Assembly: GCF_000317205.1 (NCBI RefSeq)
Contig: NZ_AJLK01000006.1
Coordinates: 1-46,305, forward strand
Reading direction: 5' to 3'
DNA: 46,305 nt
DNA from: Fischerella muscicola PCC 7414
Lineage (GTDB): Bacteria; Cyanobacteriota; Cyanobacteriia; Cyanobacteriales; Nostocaceae
Within the stretch, counting starts at the first letter, position 1; every line of letters begins with the position of its first letter. The notes under the pieces were generated by a model. That model was given only the letters and a program-made list of their open reading frames with translations, searched no databases and was not told where the DNA came from. Shown here piece by piece: positions 34,004 through 43,503 of this stretch. Made by a program: the position numbers and the translations under genes.

Positions 34004-35719
34004 ATGATCCCATTATCTGAATTAAAACATTTGCCAGAGCATTACTACAACCTGGTTAAACGAGTGTTCCATCAGCTCAGTATTCGACAAAAAATTATTC
34101 TTGGATATGGTCTTTCCCTGGGAGTTGCAGTTTTAGGAACAACGGCGGGGCTGTTAATTGGTAAAATTCACTTCCAACAAGCCAGATATCAAATGATCAT
34201 GGCGGATGAAGAAAGTCATTTATTTAGTACCCTTCAAGGAGAACTGCTAGAAATCCAGTCTTACCAACAAGGAATTGTACCTTTTTTGAATGAAAAGGCA
34301 AGGCTGCTACAGGAAACTTCTGAGTTAAAAACTAATCTAGCAGAAGCTGAAAAGTTATTTTCTCAGTTGGAAGAATTTAGTCAAAGCACATCACAAGCAG
34401 ATTTACAGGCGTTACTCAAACAATATGATGGTACTGTCAGTCTTTATTTCCAGCAACAGAGGACGCTTCTAGATCAGATTTCGTCACTCGCTTCCGGACC
34501 ACAGGAAGTGCCAAAAGCACAAAAATTAATTCAGCAATTTAGTCAAAGTACAACTGCACTTGATTTTTATGAATTTAGCCAGGAGTTAAACAAAATTGCC
34601 AAAACGGTTCGCCATCGCCAAGAAGATGCTGATCAAGCCCAAAATCAAGCATCAGTACTGCAAGCTCTAATTATTCTTGGTAGCATTCTACTGTCAACTG
34701 CGATCGCTGCCATTTTGGCTATCTACACAAGCACTATCATTGTACGTCCCTTGCAAACCCTCACTTATGTTGCCCAAAAAGTCACCCAAGAAAGTAATTT
34801 TGACTTGCAAGTATCCGTGACAACAAAAGATGAAGTCGGTACTCTCGCTGATTCTCTTAACCAGTTAATCCAACAAGTAAAATATCTTTTAAAAGAACAA
34901 AAATCTGAGGCTGAAGCACGACTAATTCAAAGCGAAAAGCTATCTAGCTTAGGCAGAATGATTGCTGGTATCGCCCACGAAATCAATAATCCCATAAATT
35001 TTATCTATGGGAATTTAGGCAGCGCCAAAACTTATATCAACGACTTATTTGACTTATTGCAAACATATAAAGCTGAATTTCCCGATCCTAACCAAGTCAT
35101 AGAAGCTAAAAAACAAGAGATTGACTTTGAATTTATCGAAGAGGATTTACCAAAACTCATCAAGTCAATCGAATTTGGCGCAGAAAGGACACGAGAAATC
35201 ATCAGGAGTTTAAAAGATTTTTCTCGTTTGGATAACTGTGAAGCTCAGTCGGTTAATTTACATACTTGTATAGACAGTACACTATTAATTTTGCAAAATC
35301 GTCTGAAAAAAGGTATTAGAGTTGATTGCAATTATGGCGAGATTCAACCTGTTACAGGTTACACAGGTTTACTCTATCAAGTATTTATGAACTTGTTAAT
35401 CAATGCCATTGATGCTTTAGAAGAAAAAGCTGCTCAAGATAAACAATTTGTACCTGTGATTACTATTACCACAGAAGCCATGAATAGTGATTGGGTAGTA
35501 GTGCGAATAGCGGATAATGGCCCTGGCATTCCTACAGAAAATCAAGATAAAATATTTGATACTTTCTTTACAACAAAACCACGAGGTATTGGTACTGGTT
35601 TAGGTTTGGCGATTACTCATCAAATAATTGTTGAAAAACACGGCGGTAAGCTGAATTTTAATTCTGAACTAAATGCAGGTACAGAATTTGCGGTTATTTT
35701 ACCAGTTGCAAGGGGGTAA
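34004..35719 (+). CDS. Membrane sensor histidine kinase (HAMP-HisKA-HATPase)
   Basis: A 571-residue kinase with TM1 at about 34-54 and TM2 at about 219-245, enclosing a helical periplasmic sensor region with long coiled coils. HAMP follows (about 245-300). The H-box is IAGIAHEINNPINFIYGN (His325), N-box LLINAIDAL, DNGPGI, F-box FDTFFTTKP and GTGLGLAITHQIIVEKHGG. All catalytic elements are present. The ligand is not predictable. ATG 34004 has weak ribosome complementarity. The gene's end lies close to an antisense intron fragment; no response regulator is adjacent. Confidence 0.9.
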   Translation: MIPLSELKHLPEHYYNLVKRVFHQLSIRQKIILGYGLSLGVAVLGTTAGLLIGKIHFQQARYQMIMADEESHLFSTLQGELLEIQSYQQGIVPFLNEKARLLQETSELKTNLAEAEKLFSQLEEFSQSTSQADLQALLKQYDGTVSLYFQQQRTLLDQISSLASGPQEVPKAQKLIQQFSQSTTALDFYEFSQELNKIAKTVRHRQEDADQAQNQASVLQALIILGSILLSTAIAAILAIYTSTIIVRPLQTLTYVAQKVTQESNFDLQVSVTTKDEVGTLADSLNQLIQQVKYLLKEQKSEAEARLIQSEKLSSLGRMIAGIAHEINNPINFIYGNLGSAKTYINDLFDLLQTYKAEFPDPNQVIEAKKQEIDFEFIEEDLPKLIKSIEFGAERTREIIRSLKDFSRLDNCEAQSVNLHTCIDSTLLILQNRLKKGIRVDCNYGEIQPVTGYTGLLYQVFMNLLINAIDALEEKAAQDKQFVPVITITTEAMNSDWVVVRIADNGPGIPTENQDKIFDTFFTTKPRGIGTGLGLAITHQIIVEKHGGKLNFNSELNAGTEFAVILPVARG

Positions 35720-35759
35720 AAAGAGCGGGTAAGGTTTGAGGGTCGCCCCTCGCCCGATA

Positions 35760-36388
35760 GTCTTTGTGCTAGATGTATTGCCTTTCCAGAGCGCATGTAT
35801 TTAGTACAGTGGCTATTAATTACGCTTCTGGGAATCCTTAACCCTACACTGCCATTGATACATCTTTGACCACGTTGGTCGTGTTTATCATTGGCGTGCA
35901 ATATGTGGATTTCATAACCCAGGAATTTAGCGGCTTCGTCCCTTGCATGGGTAACGAGTGTTTTTTCTTCACTGAGTTCCAGTTTTAACTCGTCACGTAA
36001 AAAAGTGGCTATTTTCTGTTTGATTTCCACGGCTTCGGATTTTGAACCTACAACTCCTAACAGAAAATCGTCGGCGTACCTTGTGTACCAAAGGCGACGA
36101 AAATTTGGGTCATTGGGGTCACGCGACGGAATTGACTGCGCCTGTTGGCTTAGTTTGCGTGCTTCTTCCAAATTTCCAGCTTTTCGTGCTTTTGATGCAG
36201 CTAATGTCAAAGTTCTGTAGGGAGGGTAAACACTCCTTCTAAGACCTCGTGTGTAGGCAGGTATCAACTTGTGTTCGACGTATTTATCCAGTTTATCTAG
36301 CACCAAATTGGAAAGTATTGGGCTTACTACTGCGCCCTGCGGGACTCCGCTGTAGGTGGAGTTGTATTTCCAGTTTTCCAAATAGCAT
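35760..36388 (-). pseudogene. Group II intron reverse transcriptase fragment
   Basis: A frame of about 205 codons: LENWKYNSTYSGVPQGAVVS (RT domain 4), RLWYTRYADDFLLGVVG (YADD catalytic site), then the thumb-like KLELSEEKTLVTHARDEAAK and FLGYEIHI. The first 200 or so RT residues and the maturase/HNH end are missing, and past about 35760 the frame only mirrors the kinase on the other strand. It is a dead insert between the kinase 3' end and the stress-protein gene. Confidence 0.85.
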
Positions 36389-36953
36389 CAGCAACTGGTG
36401 CATTATAAATACCAAACTCCTCGATACCGCGATTTCTGAGAATACTTTCAGCGCGACGGATTTCTTCTTCTGTGCCTTCTACAATGACTAGATAATCACC
36501 ACGGGAAACGCGATCGTTGTAAACTCTAGCTCGTTCTTCAGGGATTCCCAAACCAACTAATGCACCTAATAACCCACCAGCTGCTGCACCAATACCAGCA
36601 CCCGCAGCAGTTGTGGCTAAGGTTGTGGCTACTTCGCCTGCAAGTAAGATGGGACCAACACCAGGAATTGCCAAAGTACCCAAACCTACGAGTAATCCAG
36701 TTAAACCTCCTAGAATACCACCTGTAACTGCTCCAGCAGTAGCTCCTTCATCAGCTTTATTACCAACACGTTCTTGGGTGTCAACACCAGCAATATCACC
36801 AGTGCGATCGCTGTCTTTAACGATGACAGAAACTTTGTTCATGCTAAAGCCAGCATCTCTAAGTTCTGTGAGTGCATGTTCAGCGGCGCTACGGTTAGAA
36901 AATACCCCAATTGCACGTTGATGTTTCCCCACAACCATTTTGTAATCCTCCAT
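36327..36953 (-). CDS. YflT/general-stress-protein-17M-like protein, altered C terminus
   Basis: A 208-residue protein. Residues 12-60 (RAIGVFSNRSAAEHALTELRDAGFSMNKVSVIVKDSD) form the YflT-type domain; 75-150 is a glycine/alanine-rich zipper (AGAVTGGILGGLTGLLVGLG) that probably inserts in or lies on the membrane; 150-190 is a second alpha/beta unit (YLVIVEGTEEEIRRAESILRNRGI). The last 20 residues (IWKTGNTTPPTAESRRAQ) come from the joined intron fragment read in another frame, so the native end has been replaced. Function probably in stress tolerance; most of the protein is intact. Confidence 0.8.
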   Translation of the reverse strand: MEDYKMVVGKHQRAIGVFSNRSAAEHALTELRDAGFSMNKVSVIVKDSDRTGDIAGVDTQERVGNKADEGATAGAVTGGILGGLTGLLVGLGTLAIPGVGPILLAGEVATTLATTAAGAGIGAAAGGLLGALVGLGIPEERARVYNDRVSRGDYLVIVEGTEEEIRRAESILRNRGIEEFGIYNAPVADAIWKTGNTTPPTAESRRAQ

Positions 36954-37054
36954 TTAATTAAGCTTGTTTGTGCTTACATACTGTTTTGCCTTGTTTTGAA
37001 ATTATTTCCATCGTTCTCAGGTGTAAGCAGTTTATCTATCAACAGAGAGGTTAT

Positions 37055-37290
37055 TTGGAGGTGGGGAGTGGGGGGAGGTCGGCCCCCTCTGGGGATTAGG
37101 GGAGGTGGGGAGGTGGGGGGTAAACAACCAACAATCAACAATCAACCACCAACCACCAACAATCAACAATCAACCACCAACCACCAACAACCAACAATCA
37201 ACCACCAACCACCAACAACCAACCACTGTACAGACGTGCCATGGCACGTCTGGTACAACCAACAACCAACAACCAACCACTAACTACTAA
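37055..37290. repeat. G-rich and heptamer repeats with CCATGG palindrome (copy 4)
   Basis: Begins with GGTGGGGAGTGGGGGGAGG-like DNA, then CAACAATCAACCACC units. The 22-bp palindrome is at 37231-37252 with flanks TGTA and GTACAA, same orientation as copies 1 and 2. Frames across this stretch are translated repeats, not genes. Confidence 0.85.
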
Positions 37291-37437
37291 CATCAACGGA
37301 AATTGCGCCTCTATTGTTCGGTTATACGACTTTCACCATTGCACAAAGATCGATAACCTCGTAAGTAACAGTGAAAAAGTAGTGAAAACTCTGCCTTAAA
37401 CGCTGGATGTCGCTGTTGAACTAAGGGGTGAATACCT

Positions 37438-38934
37438 GTGTACAAATGGATCTTGCCTAGTCTGAGCGAAGTATTAGCCGATAGTCAATCAACTATGGGT
37501 TTTTGTTCATCTACAAAGGCTCAGCAACAGTGGCGCTTATGCGTGGCGGCTACACAACAATTGCTGTTAGATGCCTTGAGAACCCTTGATGGGGATGTAG
37601 CGCAAGGATTGGTTTTAGCTGCGCCAGCACCTGTGTTTGATGATCCTAAGTTGACTCAAAAGTTGCAGTCAATAACTTTTACAGCAGAACCGTTTAATCA
37701 TTTGGCACTAATGCCATTTCAGATGTCTGATCAGGAAGTTGCGATCGCAGCAGAGGCAACTGTCTGTAATAAGTCAATTTTACCTTTGCTAAAAACAGAC
37801 CCGTTAGCAAAAGAGCAGTTTTGTCTGATTTTTACGAAAAAATTTAGATTAGTTCTAGTTTTAGCAGAAGAAAACGATCAAAAAGCCTTTTTATTTTCCT
37901 TTGATTCAGAGGTGGTGCAACAGGCGTGGCGCGCGCTGAGCGCACGCGTAATGTTGAGTAATCCTGATTTGTTTGCTGAACTCGAAGAGACGGTACAGAA
38001 CTATTACCCTACTGCACCGGATTATCGCACGGTCATGCAGTTTAGTCAATTGTTGCTAGCAGAATTACCGGAGCAAGAAGGGGTAAGGGACTGCGGACTA
38101 GGAGCAAGGGAAGCAATAGAAGGATCACTTGAGCAGGACCAAAAAGCCGAGACTAATTCTTCTTACTCTGCATCACCAAAACATGATGTGGAAATGCTGC
38201 AAGCTTTTGCTCATGAAGTCCGTACTCCTTTGACAACTATTCGCACTATCACTAGACTATTGCTGAAACAGCGCGATTTACCTGCCAATGTCATTAAGCG
38301 ATTGAAAGTTATTGATCGTGAGTGTACCGAGCAGATTGACAGGATGGAATTGCTGTTTAGAGCAGCAGAACTAGAAACATCTGCTACAGATAAAGCTACA
38401 AGCCATCAATTGACAGCAATGAGTCTAGAGCAGGTGTTGCAAGCGAGTATTCCCCGTTGGCAAGAAGCAGCTAGTCGGCGTAACTTGAAGCTGGATGTAG
38501 TTTTACCCCAGGATTTGCCGACTGTAGTAAGCAATCCTACCATGCTCGACCGGGTTCTCACAGGTTTAATAGAGAATTTCACCCGCAACTTACCAGCAGG
38601 TAGCCATATTCAAGTACAGGTAATTCCCGCTGGCGATCAACTAAAGTTGCAATTACTGCCTTTGCCTCTTGCGGCAGACAATGACGCAGCAGTTGTATCA
38701 AACTGTACGCCACCAATTCGCAAAGCTCTTGGTCAATTACTGATGTTCCAACCAGAAACAGGTACAATCAGTTTGAATCTCAATGCAACCAAGCATTTAT
38801 TTCAAGCTATTGGTGGCAAATTGATTGTGCGTGAGCGTCCTCGCTATGGAGAGGTTTTAACAGTCTTCTTACCTTTAGAAGGATCGGAAAAGCAAGGGAA
38901 TTCAAAGTTCAAAATTCAACATTCAAAAGTGTAA
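37438..38934 (+). CDS. Soluble histidine kinase with degenerate ATPase domain
   Basis: A 498-residue cyanobacterial kinase without membrane helices, starting at GTG 37438 (MYKWILPSLSEVL). The first 210 residues form a sensory region not recognised as PAS or GAF. His259 in FAHEVRTPLTTIRT is a good H-box. The HATPase part is poor: NFTRNLP for the N-box, no DxGxG, and NATKHLFQAIGGKL where GTGLGL is expected. The tail (GNSKFKIQHSKV) looks like repeat-derived extension. It may depend on another kinase for ATP binding, or act as a phosphotransfer or scaffold protein. Confidence 0.75.
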   Translation: MYKWILPSLSEVLADSQSTMGFCSSTKAQQQWRLCVAATQQLLLDALRTLDGDVAQGLVLAAPAPVFDDPKLTQKLQSITFTAEPFNHLALMPFQMSDQEVAIAAEATVCNKSILPLLKTDPLAKEQFCLIFTKKFRLVLVLAEENDQKAFLFSFDSEVVQQAWRALSARVMLSNPDLFAELEETVQNYYPTAPDYRTVMQFSQLLLAELPEQEGVRDCGLGAREAIEGSLEQDQKAETNSSYSASPKHDVEMLQAFAHEVRTPLTTIRTITRLLLKQRDLPANVIKRLKVIDRECTEQIDRMELLFRAAELETSATDKATSHQLTAMSLEQVLQASIPRWQEAASRRNLKLDVVLPQDLPTVVSNPTMLDRVLTGLIENFTRNLPAGSHIQVQVIPAGDQLKLQLLPLPLAADNDAAVVSNCTPPIRKALGQLLMFQPETGTISLNLNATKHLFQAIGGKLIVRERPRYGEVLTVFLPLEGSEKQGNSKFKIQHSKV

Positions 38935-39430
38935 GAATGTTGCTATTTGTAAATATCTGCGATCGCACATTGGCATGATGTAGCAGTTCCATGTGCTGCC
39001 TTCACAGGGGATAATTGTACCTATAGAATTAGGCAGAATATGTAACAGTAAGCGATCGCTAGGTAAGTATGTAATTTAGATTAAAACGAGAAATAAAACT
39101 TTATATTTTTTATACAATGGCTTGAAGCTGAGGATTCTCTGAGATTTTTGAGGAAAAGCCTTATATATAAATACTATTTATGAAAATAGTATTAAAAATT
39201 ACAGTGATTTTACGGTTATTACGCATCTGATTATTGAATAATATAATAAGTCATACTAAACTGTAGTTCATCTTCAAGTAACGGCTGACAAAATAAATTT
39301 AGTCAAAAGATAAGACAAAATATCCATTATAAAATCAAACAAAATAAACTTGTTGGTTGACTCATATTGATTAGTGGGTCAAAGATATTTTTGCGTTTAC
39401 TCATTTTCTAAAAAATTCTATATTCAAACA
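38935..39430. other. Gene-free leader of the phototaxis cluster
   Basis: AT-rich DNA with no recognisable gene; likely promoter region and 5' leader of the pix genes. No long repeats seen. Confidence 0.5.
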
Positions 39431-40609
39431 ATGGATAATAAAATGATGAGTTTTACAGAAAAAAGTAATTTCTCACAATTGGTCTATGAATTTAACAACT
39501 GCATAAAATTACAATATAACGGTGAATTAAAAATCAAAATAGTTAAGGGACAAGTCTATACTTTTTACTATCGTTTAGGTAGGATTGTATGGGCAACTGG
39601 GGGTTCTCATCCTTTCCGGCGTTGGCGTAGGCTAATGGCACAATATTGTCCACAAATTGACATTGCACAAGTGCGATCGCAATTCATTGATTTATCAAGA
39701 GATTATTGGGATTATCGTGTCTTAGAAACTTTATATTCTCAACATAAAATTAACAGAGAACAGGTTAACACTATTACTGAAACCACTATTAATGAATTAC
39801 TATTTGATCTAATTCAACAAGCAAAATATAGTGAAATTCACTATGAACGCCAACAGCAAATTATTTTGAATTCACCAATGAATTTTACAAATGTACAAAT
39901 GGCTTTGCAGGAAGTACAACAATTATGGCAAGCTTGGTCAGCAGCAGGTTTAGCAAAATTTTCTCCTAATTTAGCACCAATAGTATGTCAGCCAGAGGAA
40001 CTACAGCAACAAGTTAATCCCCAAATATATCAGAAGTTTACCTCTCTATTGAGTGGTAAGCATACCTTACGTGATTTAGCGATCAAACTTAAACAAAATG
40101 TTTTACCAGTTACACGTTCTCTACTACCCTTTATCCTTAAAGGTGTGATAGAACTTGTAGAAGTTCCCGATCTACCGATGTTGCAACTAGTTCATGGCAA
40201 AAATTATTCATCATCTCCACCACACGCACCTAAACCCCCACTTGTAGCCTGCATAGATGATAGTCCACAAGTTTGTCAAATGCTAGAGCAAATGTTGGTA
40301 ACAAATGGATTTAGATGTCTTAAGATTCAAGACCCTATTCAAGCATTACCTAACTTAATTCAAAATAAACCAGATTTAATATTTTTAGATCTGATCATGC
40401 CAGTAATTAATGGTTATGAAATGTGTACACAAATACGGCGGATTTCTGCCTTTACAAACACACCAATTATTATTCTCACCAGCCAAGATGGTCTTTTAGA
40501 CAGAATTCGTACTAGGGTAACAGGTGCAACAGAATTTATGTCTAAACCTATTACCGTTGATAAAATTATGGCTTTAATACGCAAATATCTACATCCTGCA
40601 ATCAACTAA
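39431..40609 (+). CDS. pixG: PixG/PatA-type response regulator (copy 1)
   Basis: A 392-residue protein from ATG 39431; the upstream in-frame start at 39374 adds 19 residues that are not shared with copy 2. The N-terminal 255 residues are a PatA-N (PATAN/DUF4388-like) domain with GRIVWATGGSHPFRRWRRLMAQYCP near 49-73. The C-terminal receiver has VACIDDSPQV, phospho-acceptor Asp in LIFLDLIMP, Thr in IILTS and Lys in FMSKPIT. In Synechocystis PixG/TaxP1 opens the positive-phototaxis operon; here it is the first of two homologous copies. Confidence 0.85.
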   Translation: MDNKMMSFTEKSNFSQLVYEFNNCIKLQYNGELKIKIVKGQVYTFYYRLGRIVWATGGSHPFRRWRRLMAQYCPQIDIAQVRSQFIDLSRDYWDYRVLETLYSQHKINREQVNTITETTINELLFDLIQQAKYSEIHYERQQQIILNSPMNFTNVQMALQEVQQLWQAWSAAGLAKFSPNLAPIVCQPEELQQQVNPQIYQKFTSLLSGKHTLRDLAIKLKQNVLPVTRSLLPFILKGVIELVEVPDLPMLQLVHGKNYSSSPPHAPKPPLVACIDDSPQVCQMLEQMLVTNGFRCLKIQDPIQALPNLIQNKPDLIFLDLIMPVINGYEMCTQIRRISAFTNTPIIILTSQDGLLDRIRTRVTGATEFMSKPITVDKIMALIRKYLHPAIN

Positions 40610-41178
40610 TTCTTCTGGCGAGGGAAGTAATTTTCTACAGAAAAAAAGCATAAAAGCTAGAAAAAAGCTTTTGATTTTTGGGAATATAATTTTTATTTGT
40701 CTGCAATTATTCTATACGCAAGATATTAAAATTTTTGCTATTAGAGCAAATTAATCTTTACATAGTAGATCAGTATTAAATAAAATTACCTAGATAACTA
40801 ATAGTATATCATAGCTATAACAATGGAGTTAGATTGAAAAAATCAGAAGTTTTACGGATATATATTTTTTAACATAATTGCAATAATCAAATTATAAATA
40901 AATATAAATTTTATTATGTGTACACCATAATAATCTAGAGCTACTAGATTAGACCACAAGGTTAATCAGGCTTAGGTTGATGTAGTTCAGGTAGAGTATG
41001 ACGGAGTTATGGGTGTGAATAAATATCCCAAAATTTTATATTTTTGAAAAAATCTATATATCAATAATCTACATCAAAAAATTTGTATAAGCTAGAGAAA
41101 GTAACTATAAATTACCTTATTTTTGTTATCAATAATTTTGATGTATTACACAATATATATACTTAGGAGAAAGTAAAA
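40610..41178. other. AT-rich gap between the two pixG copies
   Basis: 569 bp with no gene and no clear repeat. A purine-rich AGGAGAAAG ribosome site precedes ATG 41179. The length suggests a separate promoter for the second copy. Confidence 0.5.
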
Positions 41179-42357
41179 ATGGATTGCCCTCAACAGATGA
41201 ATGTGAAGAATTTACTATTGGAATTCTTACACTTTCATCAAACGCTCTATAGTGGCGCATTAGATATTACAACTAGTTATCGTCATAAATTTCGTATTTA
41301 CTATCATCAAGGAAGTATTATTTGGGCAACAGGCGGTATTCACCCCCATCGACGCTTACGCAGACATATGGCTCAAAATTTCCCACAAGTCGATTTGCAG
41401 AGTCTGCAATGGCGTTGGCAAAATCTATCTATCAATAACTGGGATTACCAGTTATTGAGAACCTTACATCAAATGCAAAAAATAGAATGGTCACAAGTAA
41501 ATACAATTGTAGAGAATACCGTTACAGAAATATTATTTGATATAATCCAAGAGGTACATTGTACTCACGTATTTTGCGATCGCCGTTCAGAAATCGTTTT
41601 AGATGCACCTATTATTCTTACAAGCACAGAAATTATTTTGCGTCGCACATATCAATTATGGCAGAATTGGGCAAAAGCGGATTTAGCAACAATTTCTCCT
41701 AATTTAGCACCTTCCCTAAATCAACCAGAACAACTGCAATACCAAGTTAGTCAAAGTGTATACAAAAGTTTTATAAATTTGCTTAATGGTAACTATACTT
41801 TGCGTGATATTGCAATAAAAATAAAACAAGATATTTTGCCTATTACTCGTTATTTATTACCACATATCAACCAAGGGAAAATTCAACTAAAAGAAGTTAA
41901 AGACTGGTATTTAAATTTATCTAATAACGCTACAACATCTGTAGATAAATCTCTAATACAAAACAGAAATCGACTAGTTGCTTATGTAGATGATAGTCCA
42001 CAATTAGGTCATATCTTGGGAAAAATTATTATTGATAATGGCTTGAGATTTCTTCATATTCAAGACTCTACACAAGCTTTAGTAAATTTAATTGAGCAAA
42101 AGCCAGATTTAATTTTTTTAGATTTAATGATGCCATGCACGAGTGGTTATGAAATTTGTGCTCAATTAAGAAAAATTTCTTTTTTTGCTAATACGCCAAT
42201 AATTATTTTAACTGGTAGTAATGGAATTTTTGACAGAACTCGCGCCAAAGTCGTAGGCTCTACAGATTTTCTCAATAAGCCAATTGTAGTTGATCAAGTT
42301 ATGGCTATGCTAAACAAATATTTGCCAGTGCAGTCTTTCGCTAATCTTAGTAAGTGA
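41179..42357 (+). CDS. pixG: PixG/PatA-type response regulator (copy 2)
   Basis: A 392-residue paralogue of the preceding gene, same length and domain order, clearly homologous over its whole length: GSIIWATGGIHPHRRLRRHMAQNFP at about 46-70, ENTVTEILFDIIQEV, and receiver VAYVDDSPQLG, LIFLDLMMP, IILTGS, FLNKPIV. The receiver Asp, Thr and Lys are present. AGGAGAAAGT lies upstream at an ideal distance. Copies have diverged considerably, so they may address different partners or surfaces of the motility machinery. Confidence 0.88.
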   Translation: MDCPQQMNVKNLLLEFLHFHQTLYSGALDITTSYRHKFRIYYHQGSIIWATGGIHPHRRLRRHMAQNFPQVDLQSLQWRWQNLSINNWDYQLLRTLHQMQKIEWSQVNTIVENTVTEILFDIIQEVHCTHVFCDRRSEIVLDAPIILTSTEIILRRTYQLWQNWAKADLATISPNLAPSLNQPEQLQYQVSQSVYKSFINLLNGNYTLRDIAIKIKQDILPITRYLLPHINQGKIQLKEVKDWYLNLSNNATTSVDKSLIQNRNRLVAYVDDSPQLGHILGKIIIDNGLRFLHIQDSTQALVNLIEQKPDLIFLDLMMPCTSGYEICAQLRKISFFANTPIIILTGSNGIFDRTRAKVVGSTDFLNKPIVVDQVMAMLNKYLPVQSFANLSK

Positions 42358-42564
42358 TAAATTCAAGAATTTATCTATATTAAAAAATGTAAAATTTATA
42401 AATTATACGTATTGATACTGAACCTATTTAATAACAAATACCTCAGAATAAAAAAATCAGTGGAGATATGATAAATATTTTTTCCTATCACCCTACTATA
42501 ATATCTCCAAACTGTTGCTAATATATGTAATTGATCTTTTTGCAAAACAAGATTTGATTTTGCT

Positions 42565-42927
42565 ATGAATACTGTTTTAGTTGTAGAAGATGGATTAACT
42601 GATTTAGAACTAATTTGTAATTGCTTACAACAAGCTGGATATTCCGTTATTAAAGCAAAAAGTAGTGAAGAAGCAGAAGAAAAGCTGTTACAAAGTCAGC
42701 CAGATTTAATTTTTCTCGATGTAATTTTACCAGGTAAAAGTGGTTTTGAGATATGTCGAGAAATTAAAAGTAATCCTGCCACAAATAAAATTCCTGTAAT
42801 TTTTTGTTCTACGAAAAATAGCGAAGTTGATAAGTTATGGGGCAATATGTTGGGCGGTGATGCTTATCTCAGTAAACCAATCAATCAAGATGAGCTTGTG
42901 GTTACGGTGAAGCAATTAATTAAGTAA
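42565..42927 (+). CDS. pixH: PixH-like CheY response regulator
   Basis: A 120-residue single receiver. Acidic pocket VVEDGLTD, phospho-acceptor Asp52 in LIFLDVILPG, Lys in YLSKPINQ. It corresponds to PixH/PilH, the second CheY-like protein of phototaxis and twitching clusters, which may act as a phosphate sink or direct type IV pilus control. The gap to pixI is 10 bp, so the two are co-transcribed. Confidence 0.88.
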   Translation: MNTVLVVEDGLTDLELICNCLQQAGYSVIKAKSSEEAEEKLLQSQPDLIFLDVILPGKSGFEICREIKSNPATNKIPVIFCSTKNSEVDKLWGNMLGGDAYLSKPINQDELVVTVKQLIK

Positions 42928-42937
42928 TCGGCAAGAA

Positions 42938-43414
42938 ATGAAAACAGAAAACAAGCAAAGATATTTAAGCTTGACTTTAAAGGATCAATACATAGCGCTT
43001 ATCACTTTAGAACATGTCCAGGAAATATTCACCATTGACTTGACAAATATTTGTCGAGTACCACAGATGCCTAGTTGTGTTGTCGGTGTATACAATTGGC
43101 GTGGCGAGATGCTATGGCTAGTTGATTTGGAAAGGATGTTTGGCTATCCTCCTTTAGGATCACAAACAGATTTATTTTCTAAATTGATGGTGATAAAACT
43201 CCAGTATCAAGGCAAGTCTTTGGGAATTTTGGTACGTGAAATTCGAGATATTGAAAATCTGGATATACAGTTTAGAAAATCGCCGGATGAACATTTGTTT
43301 TCTTTGGAAATATCTCCTTTTGTACAAGGTTACTTTATCAGTTCTAGTGAAGAAATATTAATTAGTTTGAATACAAAAGCAATATTTCAAGCACAAATTG
43401 GGGTAGAAAACTAG
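42938..43414 (+). CDS. pixI: PixI-like CheW adaptor
   Basis: A 158-residue CheW domain (YLSLTLKDQYIALITLEHVQEIF, then PQMPSCVVGVYNWRGEMLWLVDLERMFG, the conserved NxRG-type loop, and LGILVREIRDI). CheW proteins link the receptor array to the CheA kinase, here PixJ to a PixL expected downstream of the window. ATG 42938 is 10 bp after pixH. Length is typical. Confidence 0.9.
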   Translation: MKTENKQRYLSLTLKDQYIALITLEHVQEIFTIDLTNICRVPQMPSCVVGVYNWRGEMLWLVDLERMFGYPPLGSQTDLFSKLMVIKLQYQGKSLGILVREIRDIENLDIQFRKSPDEHLFSLEISPFVQGYFISSSEEILISLNTKAIFQAQIGVEN

Positions 43415-43503
43415 AAGGGTGACAAGGAAAGGTATTTCATGCATGGACTGCTTATAGATGCTGAAGGTTAATAAACATATTCATATAAATAGAGGTTCTA
43501 TTC

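Noticed and set aside
36774-37290. Frames of 169 and 61 residues on the plus strand
   Set aside because: The first is antisense to the stress-protein gene and both continue as translated heptamer repeats (QPTINNQPPTTNN).
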